Shown here piece after piece: positions 26,178 to 34,241 of a DNA stretch of 64,000 nucleotides. The notes below the pieces were generated by a model that did not search any database, was not told where the DNA came from, and worked only from the letters and a program-made list of their open reading frames with translations. The position numbers and the translations under genes are program-made. This DNA is from Scleromatobacter sp038243995 (GTDB lineage: Bacteria > Pseudomonadota > Gammaproteobacteria > Burkholderiales > Burkholderiaceae_C). The stretch spans positions 169,782 to 233,781 of the forward strand of contig JBBRTV010000001.1 of NCBI GenBank assembly GCA_038243995.1. Direction: 5' to 3'. Every line of letters starts with the position of its first letter. The first letter of the stretch is position 1.

Positions 26178-27478
26178 GGGGTGGATCCGGCGGGGTCGGA
26201 ACGGGGATTCGCAGGGCCGCGCTCCGGACGATGGCCGGGCGCCTCGTCTGTATCGGTCTGCAGCGCGATCGCCAATCCCTCGACCCGCGCCCGCCGGATC
26301 GCGTCGGCGATGGCCGGGCCCTTCAGGCTGTGCGCGATCGCGCCCGACGCCGCCGCGTGCGCGTCGACCGCCTGCGCGACCTTCAGCGCCTGCGCCAGGC
26401 GCTCGCGTTGAGGATAGGGGCGGTCTTCGAAGCCGAGCCTCCCGGTCGCATCGCATTCGCACGCGGCGAGCAGGGCGAGGAAGCGGTCGGGCCGGCGGAA
26501 GGCGTCGCAGCGCTCCAGCAGGCGCATCAGCGCGCTCGCGTTCAGCTTCTCGCTGGCATGGACGTTGGTGTGCTCGCGCGCGACCAGCAGGGCGAGTTCG
26601 CCGCATTCGACGGGCACGCGCAGGCGCTCGTTCAGCGCGCGGATCAGGCGCTCGCCACGCCCTTCGTGGCCGATGTGGCGCGGCAGTTCGTCGGCCCGCG
26701 TCGTGCCCTTGCCGAGGTCGTGCACGAGACAGGCGTAGCGCACGGCCAGCGGCTGCGCGGTCGCCGCGCAGCGGCCCAGCACCATCAGCGTGTGCACGCC
26801 GGTGTCGATCTCCGGGTGGTGCGCCGGGGGTTGCGGCACGCCGAACAGGCAGGCGACCTCGGGGATCAGCCGGGCGAGCGCCCCGACCTCGCGCAACACC
26901 TCGACCATGCGCGCCGGTGCGCGCTCCATCAATCCGCGCGCCAGCTCCTGCCAGACGCGTTCCGCGACCAGCGCGTCGACCTCGCCGGCGGCGACCATGG
27001 AACGCATCAGCCCCGCGGTCTCGGGCGCGACGGTGAAGTCGGGCCAGCGCGCGGCGAAGCGCGCCAGGCGAAGGATGCGCACAGGATCTTCCGCGAACGC
27101 GGCGGACACGTGGCGCAGCACGCGCGCCGCGAGGTCGCGCTGCCCGCCATGCGGGTCGATCAGCGTGCCGTCGGCATCCTGCGCGATCGCGTTGATCGTC
27201 AGGTCGCGCCGCACCAGGTCTTCTTCCAGCGTCACCTCGGGCGCGGCGTGGAAGGAGAAGCCGCGATAGCCCGGCGCCGTCTTGCGCTCGGTGCGGGCGA
27301 GCGCGTATTCCTCGTGCGTCCGCGGATGCAGGAAGACGGGGAAGTCCTTGCCGACGGGCAGGAAGCCGGCGTCCAGCATCTCCTGCGGGCTCGCCCCCGT
27401 GACGACCCAGTCGCGATCGTTCACGGGCTGGCCGAGCAGGCGGTCGCGCACGGCCCCGCCGACGATGTAGGTCTTCAC
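26174..27478 (-). CDS. cca: CCA-adding tRNA nucleotidyltransferase
   Basis: 434 residues. Adds or repairs the 3' CCA of tRNA. MKTYIVGGAVRDRLLG and DRDWVVTG (metal-binding DxD) open the class II nucleotidyltransferase head; RRDLTINAIAQD and the EDPVRILRLARFAARW neck follow. The C-terminal HD domain (HHPEIDTGVHTLMVL, CLVHDLGKGTT) matches the multifunctional gammaproteobacterial/betaproteobacterial form with phosphatase/phosphodiesterase activity. GTG start 27478 overlaps the upstream stop as GTGA. The last ~35 residues are a Pro/Asp-rich tail. Confidence 0.95.
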   Translation of the reverse strand: MKTYIVGGAVRDRLLGQPVNDRDWVVTGASPQEMLDAGFLPVGKDFPVFLHPRTHEEYALARTERKTAPGYRGFSFHAAPEVTLEEDLVRRDLTINAIAQDADGTLIDPHGGQRDLAARVLRHVSAAFAEDPVRILRLARFAARWPDFTVAPETAGLMRSMVAAGEVDALVAERVWQELARGLMERAPARMVEVLREVGALARLIPEVACLFGVPQPPAHHPEIDTGVHTLMVLGRCAATAQPLAVRYACLVHDLGKGTTRADELPRHIGHEGRGERLIRALNERLRVPVECGELALLVAREHTNVHASEKLNASALMRLLERCDAFRRPDRFLALLAACECDATGRLGFEDRPYPQRERLAQALKVAQAVDAHAAASGAIAHSLKGPAIADAIRRARVEGLAIALQTDTDEAPGHRPERGPANPRSDPAGSTP

Positions 27479-29667
27479 GGCATGTCCGGCGACGGCGGCG
27501 GCTCCGCGTCGCGCGGGCCGATCTGGGGACCCAGGCGCGGGCGCAGCTGCGCGGTCTTGCCGGTCTGCAGCGCGGCGTAGATCGCCGTGTTGGTGAGCAC
27601 CTTCTTGACGTAGTCGCGCGTCTCGAAAAAGGGCACGTTCTCGGTCCAGACGGCCGGGTCGACCATCAGCCCGCCGCGCCAGCGCCGCGGGCGCGCCGGG
27701 CCGGCGTTGTAGGCCGCGGCGGCCATCGGCTCGGAGCCGCCGAAGCTGTCGACGACCAGCTTCAGGTAGAAGGTGCCGATGCGCAGGTTGGTCGCCTGAT
27801 CGGAGATCTGCTCGGGGCGGTAGTCGATGCCGCCCTTCTTCGCGGCCCATTTCGCGGTCGCCGGCATGAGCTGCATCAGGCCGCTGGCGCCGACGCCGGA
27901 CTTCAGCTGGCCCATGAAGCGCGTCTCCTGGCGGATCAGGCCGAACACGAAGGCGGGTTCGAGGCCCGCGTTCCGGGCGGCGGCCGCGATGTCGCGCTGG
28001 AACGGCGTCGGGTAGCGCTGCGCGATGTCGATCTCGCCCTTGGTGCGCTCGCTGGTGTTGATGCAGATCTGCCAGTCGCCCGTGTCGCAGGCCCCCTGTG
28101 CCGCGGCGATGAGCTCGCGGTCGCTCATGCCGCGCAGCGTGTAGTTCCATTCGCGCCGGCCTTCGTCGCGCAGGCCCATGGCAAGCAGCGCCTGCGCCCG
28201 CTGCAGGCCCGGATTCGCGCGCGCCGCCGCGCGTTCCGCCGGCGTGATGGGGGCCGGGCGCGGCGGCAGCGCGAAGGCGACGCCGAGGTCTTCGGCGGCC
28301 AGCAGGCCGTAGAAGCTCACGTTGGTCGACAACGCGTTCAGCGCCGCGCCGGCCTCGGCGCGCACGGCGTCGGCCTCGGGGCCGTCCTTGAAGCCGTCCT
28401 TGGAGCGGTCGCGCACGAGCGCGAGCTGCGCCCTGGCGCGCCAGTAGACCCAGCCGCCCTCGGCCCGCTCGGCCGGGCTCATCGCATCGATGGCGAGGAT
28501 GAGGTCGCGCCAGCGCTGCGGGCCGGCGCCGGCCCGCAGCGCGGCGCGGGCGTGCCAGGCCAGGGCGTCGTCGCCCCAGTCGGGCCGGTCGGCCGCTTCG
28601 CCCTTGCGCGGCTTCAGCGCGGCCCAGGCGCGGTGCGACCACTCGACGGCATCGGGCATCAGGGACTGGGCGCCCTGCTTGGCGATCAGCGCCCACGTCC
28701 AACCGGCGCTTTCGTTGCCCATCGTGGTCTGCCAGCGCTCGTTCATCTGCACGGCGGCTGCGCCCGGGTCGCTCGCGGACATGCGCGCGAGGGCGATCGT
28801 CACCAGGTCGGAGCGACGGGCGGTGTTGATCTCGCCGCGCTTCGTCAGGAAGCGGGCCGGGTTGTCCCAGATCTCGTTGAGTTCCTTCAGCGGGGACTTG
28901 GGCAGGATCTGCACGGCGGCGCGCGCGGCGCGCAGGCGACCGTACTCCGCCGCCTGGCGCAGCCGGCGCCAGACGTCGGCCTCGGTGAACACGTCGTCGT
29001 CGTAGAGCGTCTGCGCCATCAGCTGGCAGCCGTCGTCCGCATCCTTCTGCGCGAGCCAGGCGCTGCGGGCCGCGTCGCGCACCTCCTTGCCGGCCAGGTG
29101 GTCGACGAGCAACGCGAAGCAGGTGACCTCGCGGTCGTCGTTCATGCGAAAGCGCGGGTAGTCGCGGCCGAACGCGGCCCAGTCGCGCCGGTGGCCGACC
29201 TCCGCCAGCCAGTCGTTGCGCAGCCGGTCTTCGACATAGGCGCCGGGCCAGCGCGCGTAGAAGGCCTCGATCTCGCCGGAGCCGACCTCGTTGATGCGGT
29301 TCGTCAGCTCCCAGTAGTCGATCCACGGCGCCAGCGGGTTGCGGCTGGCGATGGCCTGGGCGCGCAGGGACGCGAGCCGGGCGCGGTCGCGCCGGCCGAA
29401 GGCCTCGCGGGCGGTGAGGATCAGGTCGTCGCGCGGATTGCCGCGCAGGAGGATGGGCGCGTCGGCGGGCGGCTCGGGAGCCGGCGCGGCGGCGTCGAGG
29501 TCCGGCGTCCGGATCGGCTGGGGGACCGGTGTCGTCGTCGTGATCGTCGACGACACCGCGGACGCGGCGGCCTCGGCAGAAGATTGCGGCGACGCGCTAC
29601 TGCCGAAGAGCAGGGTCAGCAGGGCGGCGGAGAGGGGGGCGAGCAGGGCGGATCGGGGCGAGGGCAT
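27475..29667 (-). CDS. slt: Soluble lytic murein transglycosylase (Slt70-like)
   Basis: 730 residues. A signal peptide (MPSPRSALLAPLSAALLTLLFG) leads to a long helical superhelix (about 80-560) and a C-terminal lysozyme-like domain. The catalytic Glu is in FVFGLIRQETRFMGQLKSGVGASGLMQLMP; AAAAYNAGPARPRRWR is the second signature. It cleaves peptidoglycan glycan strands, releasing anhydromuropeptides. ATG 29667 is chosen for the signal peptide; a frame extension to 29748 is Arg/Ser-rich. TATATT lies 8 bases upstream of this ATG. Confidence 0.93.
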   Translation of the reverse strand: MPSPRSALLAPLSAALLTLLFGSSASPQSSAEAAASAVSSTITTTTPVPQPIRTPDLDAAAPAPEPPADAPILLRGNPRDDLILTAREAFGRRDRARLASLRAQAIASRNPLAPWIDYWELTNRINEVGSGEIEAFYARWPGAYVEDRLRNDWLAEVGHRRDWAAFGRDYPRFRMNDDREVTCFALLVDHLAGKEVRDAARSAWLAQKDADDGCQLMAQTLYDDDVFTEADVWRRLRQAAEYGRLRAARAAVQILPKSPLKELNEIWDNPARFLTKRGEINTARRSDLVTIALARMSASDPGAAAVQMNERWQTTMGNESAGWTWALIAKQGAQSLMPDAVEWSHRAWAALKPRKGEAADRPDWGDDALAWHARAALRAGAGPQRWRDLILAIDAMSPAERAEGGWVYWRARAQLALVRDRSKDGFKDGPEADAVRAEAGAALNALSTNVSFYGLLAAEDLGVAFALPPRPAPITPAERAAARANPGLQRAQALLAMGLRDEGRREWNYTLRGMSDRELIAAAQGACDTGDWQICINTSERTKGEIDIAQRYPTPFQRDIAAAARNAGLEPAFVFGLIRQETRFMGQLKSGVGASGLMQLMPATAKWAAKKGGIDYRPEQISDQATNLRIGTFYLKLVVDSFGGSEPMAAAAYNAGPARPRRWRGGLMVDPAVWTENVPFFETRDYVKKVLTNTAIYAALQTGKTAQLRPRLGPQIGPRDAEPPPSPDMP

Positions 29668-29675
29668 GTCACTGG

Positions 29676-29681
29676 AATATA
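29676..29681 (-). promoter_or_regulatory. -10-like box TATATT just upstream of slt (candidate leaderless start)
   Basis: On the minus strand TATATT ends 8 bases before the slt ATG with no Shine-Dalgarno between, which would place the transcription start at the start codon. The -35 is not obvious. Confidence 0.35.
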
Positions 29682-29754
29682 CCGAACGCAGCCGCGCGGG
29701 AACGGTCGAGCGCCGGCAAGACCGCGCGTCCGCCGCCGCTTCGTTCACGGATTG

Positions 29755-30441
29755 TCAGTTGCGCGAGGCGCGGTACGGTTCATCGAACGGGATGAAGTCC
29801 TTTTCCGCGAGCGCCTCGCGGATCCAGGCCGCCACGCCGGGGCTGGCGACCATGCGCTCGACGTAGGCGGCGATGGCGCCCGGCACCGGGACGGCGTACG
29901 TGCGCAGGCGCATGACAACGGGCGCGTAATAGGCGTCGGCGATGGAATAGTCGCCGAACAGGAACGGGCCGCCGGATTCGGCCAGCGCCTCCTGCCACAG
30001 CGCGACGACGCGGGCCACGTCCTGGCGCACCTCGGCGTTCTCGGCCAGCACCCGCGCCCCGACCTCGGGCAGCGAGGCCTCGATGTTCATCCCGAAATGG
30101 CTGCGCAGCGCGCCGAAGCCGCTGTGCATCTCCGCGCAGGCGCTGCGGGCGCGGGCGCGGCGCCGGGCGTCGCGCGGCCAGAGCGGGGCGTCGGGGAACT
30201 TCTCGGCCAGCGTTTCGGCGATCGCCAGCGTGTCCCAGACGGCGAAGCCGTCGTCGTCGACCAGGACCGGCACGCGCCCGGCCGGTGACAGCGCCAGGAT
30301 GCGGCGCTTGAACGACGAGTCGGCCTCGAAGTCGTCGAAGCGCGCCATCACCTCCTCGAACGGCAGGCCGAACTGCTTCAACAGCACCCAGGGCCGCATC
30401 GACCAGGAGGAGTAGTTCTTGTTGCCGATGACCAGCTGCAT
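29755..30441 (-). CDS. Glutathione S-transferase family protein
   Basis: 228 residues. LVIGNKNYSSWSMRPWVLLKQFGLPFEEV is the N-terminal thioredoxin-like GST domain with the Ser-rich active-site turn; SPAGRVPVLVDDDGFAVWDTLAIAETLAEKFP is the glutathione-binding block with the cis-Pro and Asp-Thr pair. The all-helical C-terminal domain has FGDYSIADAYYAPVVMRL. The substrate is unknown. It diverges from the exporter operon across a 318-base gap. Confidence 0.9.
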   Translation of the reverse strand: MQLVIGNKNYSSWSMRPWVLLKQFGLPFEEVMARFDDFEADSSFKRRILALSPAGRVPVLVDDDGFAVWDTLAIAETLAEKFPDAPLWPRDARRRARARSACAEMHSGFGALRSHFGMNIEASLPEVGARVLAENAEVRQDVARVVALWQEALAESGGPFLFGDYSIADAYYAPVVMRLRTYAVPVPGAIAAYVERMVASPGVAAWIREALAEKDFIPFDEPYRASRN

Positions 30442-30759
30442 GACAGGCTCCCGACGCGGCGTGCGCGTGCGTTTCGTGGCGATGACGGGACTGTAGCGGC
30501 GCGGGCCGCCGGGCCGGATGCGGAATGCGCATCGCGGCGATGCGCGGCGGGCATCAGTGGCGGCGATCACGCTGCAGGGTTGTCGAAGGGCGTCGGCGAT
30601 CGGCCGCCGACGAATCGCCTGCCATGACCCGTCGGCGACGAGTTATCGCGCCGGCATCGATTCCGCCGTCACGTTTCTGCGCTACGCTAGCGGTCGCTGC
30701 GCCGAGGGGATCTCGGGCATTCGTCCAACCCATCAGCCCGCGACCCCCGTCGCCTTGTC
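30442..30759. other. Divergent intergenic region between the GST gene and the exporter operon
   Basis: 318 bases with no credible gene. It holds a perfect inverted repeat, GCGCATCGC-G-GCGATGCGC (30527-30545). The sequence CTACGCTAG near 30690 could be part of a -10 for the exporter operon, but this is weak. No small ORF encoding a double-glycine leader peptide is seen. Confidence 0.5.
30527..30545. repeat. Perfect inverted repeat (9-base arms, 1-base centre)
   Basis: GCGCATCGC and GCGATGCGC flank a single G in the divergent gap upstream of the HlyD/ABC exporter genes. There is no T tract. It may be an operator or a chance palindrome in GC-rich DNA. Confidence 0.35.
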
Positions 30760-32010
30760 GTGACCGAGTTGTTTCGCCGCCAGGCTGTCGATTTCCAGCG
30801 CCAGAAGTTCCACGGAGCGATCGTGCTGACGCGCAGCCCGTGGCAGACGGGCATCGCGGCGTTCTTCGTCCTGCTCGTCCTCGCGCTGGTCGCCTTCGCG
30901 GCCACGCAGGGTTTCGCGCGCAAGGAGTCTGTCTCGGGCGTGCTGATGCCGGCGGGTGGCGTGCTGCGGCTGGTCGCGCCGCAGGCCGGCGTCGTCGTCG
31001 CCGTGGGCGCGGCCCAGGGGCACGACGTGCGCGCGGGCGAGGCGGTCGTGCGCCTGTCCGCCGAGCAGTCGAGTGCGACTGGCCCCACGCAGGCGGCCGT
31101 CGCGCAATCCCTGACGCTGCGCCAGGGCAGCGTGCAAGACGAGCTCCGGCAACAGGCGCTGCAGGTGGGCCAGCAGGCGGCGGCCATCGATGCGCGCGCC
31201 GCCAGCGCGCAGGCCGGGCTCGTCCAGCAGGCGCGGGAGATCGGGCTGCAACGCGAGCGCGTGCAGCTCGTGCGCGACGTCTCGGCGCGCTATCCCGACC
31301 TGGTCCGCAGCGGTGCGGTCTCGCCCGTCGAGGCGGCGGAAAAGCAGACGGAGGTGCTCGACCAGCAGGCGCGCCTGGCCGAACTCGAGCGCGCGCGCGT
31401 CGCGCTCGAAAGCGAGCTCGCGACCCTGCGCGCGGAACGGGCCGCCCTGCCGCTGCAGGCCGGCCGCGAGAGCGCGCAGCTGCAGCGCGAGATGCAGGCG
31501 CTGGCGCAGGCGCAGGCGGAGAACGAATCGCACCGCGAGACGCAGGTGCTCGCACCGCAGGCCGGCGAACTCGCCACGGTGCTGGCCGCGCCGGGACAGT
31601 CGGTGGCCGCGGGCCAGACGCTCGCCACGCTGCTGCCGGCCGGTGCCGCGCTGGAGGCCGAGCTCTACGTGCCGACGCGGTCCGCCGGCTTCGTGCGGCC
31701 GGGCACGCCGGTGTGGCTGCGCGTCGACGCGTTCCCTTATGCGCGCTACGGGCAGCTGCCCGCGCACGTGCGCGAGGTGTCGCGCAGCGCCGTGCCGCTG
31801 TCCGACCTGGTCGCGGGCGGTGGCGACGCCCCCAGCGTTTACCGCGTGCGCGTGACGCTCGACGCGTCCGCCCCGACGGACGCCGCGCTGGCCTGGCGCC
31901 AGTCGCTCAAGGCCGGCATGCACGTGCAGGCGAGCCTCGTGGCCGAGCGCCGCACGCTGGTCCAGTGGGCCCTGGAGCCGCTGGCAGCGCTGAAGGTCGC
32001 CGCGAAATGA
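30760..32010 (+). CDS. HlyD-family periplasmic adaptor of a type I peptide exporter
   Basis: 416 residues. One N-terminal membrane helix (GIAAFFVLLVLALVAFAATQGF) is followed by a lipoyl half (GVVVAVGAAQGHDVRAGEAVV), a long Gln/Ala/Glu-rich coiled coil (about 120-255), the second lipoyl half (VLAPQAGELATVLAAPGQSVAAGQTLATLLP) and a beta-barrel part. This is the membrane-fusion protein layout that joins an inner-membrane ABC transporter to a TolC-type channel. Start is GTG 30760; no Shine-Dalgarno is evident. It overlaps the transporter gene by 4 bases. No tolC gene is in the window. Confidence 0.9.
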   Translation: MTELFRRQAVDFQRQKFHGAIVLTRSPWQTGIAAFFVLLVLALVAFAATQGFARKESVSGVLMPAGGVLRLVAPQAGVVVAVGAAQGHDVRAGEAVVRLSAEQSSATGPTQAAVAQSLTLRQGSVQDELRQQALQVGQQAAAIDARAASAQAGLVQQAREIGLQRERVQLVRDVSARYPDLVRSGAVSPVEAAEKQTEVLDQQARLAELERARVALESELATLRAERAALPLQAGRESAQLQREMQALAQAQAENESHRETQVLAPQAGELATVLAAPGQSVAAGQTLATLLPAGAALEAELYVPTRSAGFVRPGTPVWLRVDAFPYARYGQLPAHVREVSRSAVPLSDLVAGGGDAPSVYRVRVTLDASAPTDAALAWRQSLKAGMHVQASLVAERRTLVQWALEPLAALKVAAK

Positions 32011-34241
32011 GCGGCGCGCCGCAGGCCGACCCGGTACCGCCGGGCGTCACGAGACGCCTGGGCCTCGGCCGCTACCTGCCGGTGATCATCCAGACCGAGG
32101 CGACCGAGTGCGGCCTCGCCTGCCTGGCGATGGTGGCGAACTACCTCGGCATCCGCACCGACCTGCCGTCGATGCGCCTGCGCTTCGCGCTGTCGCGCAA
32201 GGGCGCGAACTTCGAGAGCCTGGTGCGCGTCGCGTCGGCGCTCGGGCTCGACAGCCGCCCGCTCAAGCTCGACATGCACAACCTGCCCGAGCTGCAGCTG
32301 CCCTGCATCCTGCACTGGGACATGAACCATTTCGTGGTGCTGAAATCGGTCTCGGCGCGGCGCATCGTGATCCACGATCCGGCCATCGGCGTGCGCAGCT
32401 TCACGCCCGAGGAATTCGCGCCGCACTTCACCGGCATCGCGATGGAGCTGTCGCCCGGCGCCGGTTTCGAGCCGCGCAGCGAGCGCGCCAACTTCACGTT
32501 GCGCGGCCTGATGGGCCGCATCACCGGCCTGAAGCGCGGGCTGGGTCAGATCCTGGCGCTGGCGCTGGCACTGGAAGTCGTCGTGATCGCGTTGCCGTTC
32601 TACCTGCAGTGGGTGGTCGACCAGGCGCTGCTGGCCGCCGACCACGAACTGCTCGCCGTGCTCGCACTCGGCTTCGGCCTGCTGGTGCTGCTGCAGGCGG
32701 GCATGGGCGCGGTGCGCGGCTGGTGGGTCGCGACGCTGAGCACGCGCCTGAACTTCCAGTGGCTGGGCAACGTGTTCGGCCATCTCGTGCGCCTGCCGCT
32801 GGAGTTCTTCGAGAAGCGCCACGTGGGCCACATCGTGTCGGTGTTCGGCTCGGTCAGCGTGATCCAGAAGACGCTCACGACCGGCGTGGTGCAGGCGCTG
32901 GTCGACGCGCTGATGGTGGCCGGCACGCTGGCGATGATGGGCCTGTACAGCACCCGCCTGCTGGCGGTCTCGCTCGTCGCGACCGCGCTCTACGCGCTGC
33001 TGCGCTGGAGCATCTTCCGCGCGTTGCGCGACGCGAGCGCGGAGGAGATCATCCACGCCGCCAAGCAGCAGACCCACTTCCTCGAGACTGCCAGCGGCAT
33101 CCAGAGCGTGCGGCTGTTCGGCCGCGGCGACCAGCGTCGCGCGGGCTGGATGAACATGCTGGCCGACCAGTTCAACGCGGGCCTGCGCGTGCAGCGCGTG
33201 CACGTCACGCACGAGACGGCGCAGACGCTGCTGTTCGGGCTCGAACGCGTGCTCGTCGTCTGGCTGGCCGCGCGCATGGTGCTGGCCGGCGACTTCACGG
33301 TCGGCATGCTGTTCGCATACATGGCCTACAAGGAGCTGTTCGCGGCCCGCGTCGCCGCGCTGATCGACACCTCGTCGGAACTCGCGATGCTGCGCCTGCA
33401 CGGCGAACGCGTGGCCGACATCGCGCTGGCGGAGCCCGAGGCCGGCGAGACGCCGTCGCCCATCGAGGTCGACCTGGCGCGCCGCGAAGCGCGGATCGAG
33501 CTGCGCCGGGTGAGCTACCGCTATTCGCCGACCGAACCGTGGGTGCTCGACAACGTCGATCTCGTGGTCGAGGCCGGGCAGTGCGTCGCGCTGACCGGGC
33601 CCTCGGGCTGCGGCAAGACCACGCTCGTCAAGGTGATGCTGGGCCTGTTGCCGCCGACGGAGGGCGAAGTGCTGTTCGACGGCACGCCCATCCAGCGGCT
33701 GGGCCTCGCGCACTACCGCGCGCTGATCGGCACGGTGATGCAGGAAGATCGCCTGTTCTCCGGCTCGCTCGCCGACAACATCGGCTTCTTCGACGCCGAG
33801 CCCGACATGGAGCGCATCGAGGAATGCGCCCGCCTCGCGGCCATCGACGCCGAGATCCGCGAGATGCCCATGGGCTATCACACGCTCGTGGGCGACGTGG
33901 GCATCGGCATCTCGGGCGGCCAGAAACAGCGCGTGCTGCTGGCGCGCGCGCTCTATCGGCGCCCGCGCATCCTCGTGCTCGACGAAGCGACCAGCCACCT
34001 CGACCTGCGCAACGAACGCAGCGTCAACGAGGCGGTGCAGGCGATGCGGCTGACGCGCGTCGTGGTGGCGCACCGGCCGGAGACGATCGCGATGGCGGAT
34101 CGGGTGGTCGCGCTGGCGGCGGGGCGCATCGTGCAGGACAGCGCGCGCGGGCCGCTGGAAGGCGATGCGAACCGGCCTCCCGCGCCGCGCGCCGACCGGA
34201 GCGGCGACGGGGATGTCGGCGTCGTTCAGGGCAGCACGTAG
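32007..34241 (+). CDS. C39-peptidase ABC exporter (CvaB/RaxB type)
   Basis: 744 residues. The N-terminal C39 peptidase domain keeps the full catalytic set: Gln29, Cys35 (QTEATECGLACLAM), His108 (HWDMNHFVVL) and Asp124 (IHDPAIGV). A membrane domain of about six helices follows (about 170-440), then an ATPase with Walker A GPSGCGKTT (~531), signature ISGGQKQR (~635), Walker B RILVLDEATSHLD and an H-loop His (VVVAHRPET). Such exporters cut double-glycine leaders while exporting colicin V-like or RaxX-like peptides. No obvious substrate gene was found nearby. The 3' end overlaps the convergent regulator by 16 bases. Confidence 0.93.
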   Translation: MSGAPQADPVPPGVTRRLGLGRYLPVIIQTEATECGLACLAMVANYLGIRTDLPSMRLRFALSRKGANFESLVRVASALGLDSRPLKLDMHNLPELQLPCILHWDMNHFVVLKSVSARRIVIHDPAIGVRSFTPEEFAPHFTGIAMELSPGAGFEPRSERANFTLRGLMGRITGLKRGLGQILALALALEVVVIALPFYLQWVVDQALLAADHELLAVLALGFGLLVLLQAGMGAVRGWWVATLSTRLNFQWLGNVFGHLVRLPLEFFEKRHVGHIVSVFGSVSVIQKTLTTGVVQALVDALMVAGTLAMMGLYSTRLLAVSLVATALYALLRWSIFRALRDASAEEIIHAAKQQTHFLETASGIQSVRLFGRGDQRRAGWMNMLADQFNAGLRVQRVHVTHETAQTLLFGLERVLVVWLAARMVLAGDFTVGMLFAYMAYKELFAARVAALIDTSSELAMLRLHGERVADIALAEPEAGETPSPIEVDLARREARIELRRVSYRYSPTEPWVLDNVDLVVEAGQCVALTGPSGCGKTTLVKVMLGLLPPTEGEVLFDGTPIQRLGLAHYRALIGTVMQEDRLFSGSLADNIGFFDAEPDMERIEECARLAAIDAEIREMPMGYHTLVGDVGIGISGGQKQRVLLARALYRRPRILVLDEATSHLDLRNERSVNEAVQAMRLTRVVVAHRPETIAMADRVVALAAGRIVQDSARGPLEGDANRPPAPRADRSGDGDVGVVQGST

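Noticed and set aside
26174..29326. Single 1050-codon minus-strand frame spanning cca and the transglycosylase region
   Set aside because: The cca part is real but begins at GTG 27478; upstream of it the frame is out of register with the transglycosylase.
30518..30763. Small plus-strand frame before the exporter as a possible exported peptide
   Set aside because: Arg-rich, no double-glycine leader, no ribosome-binding site.
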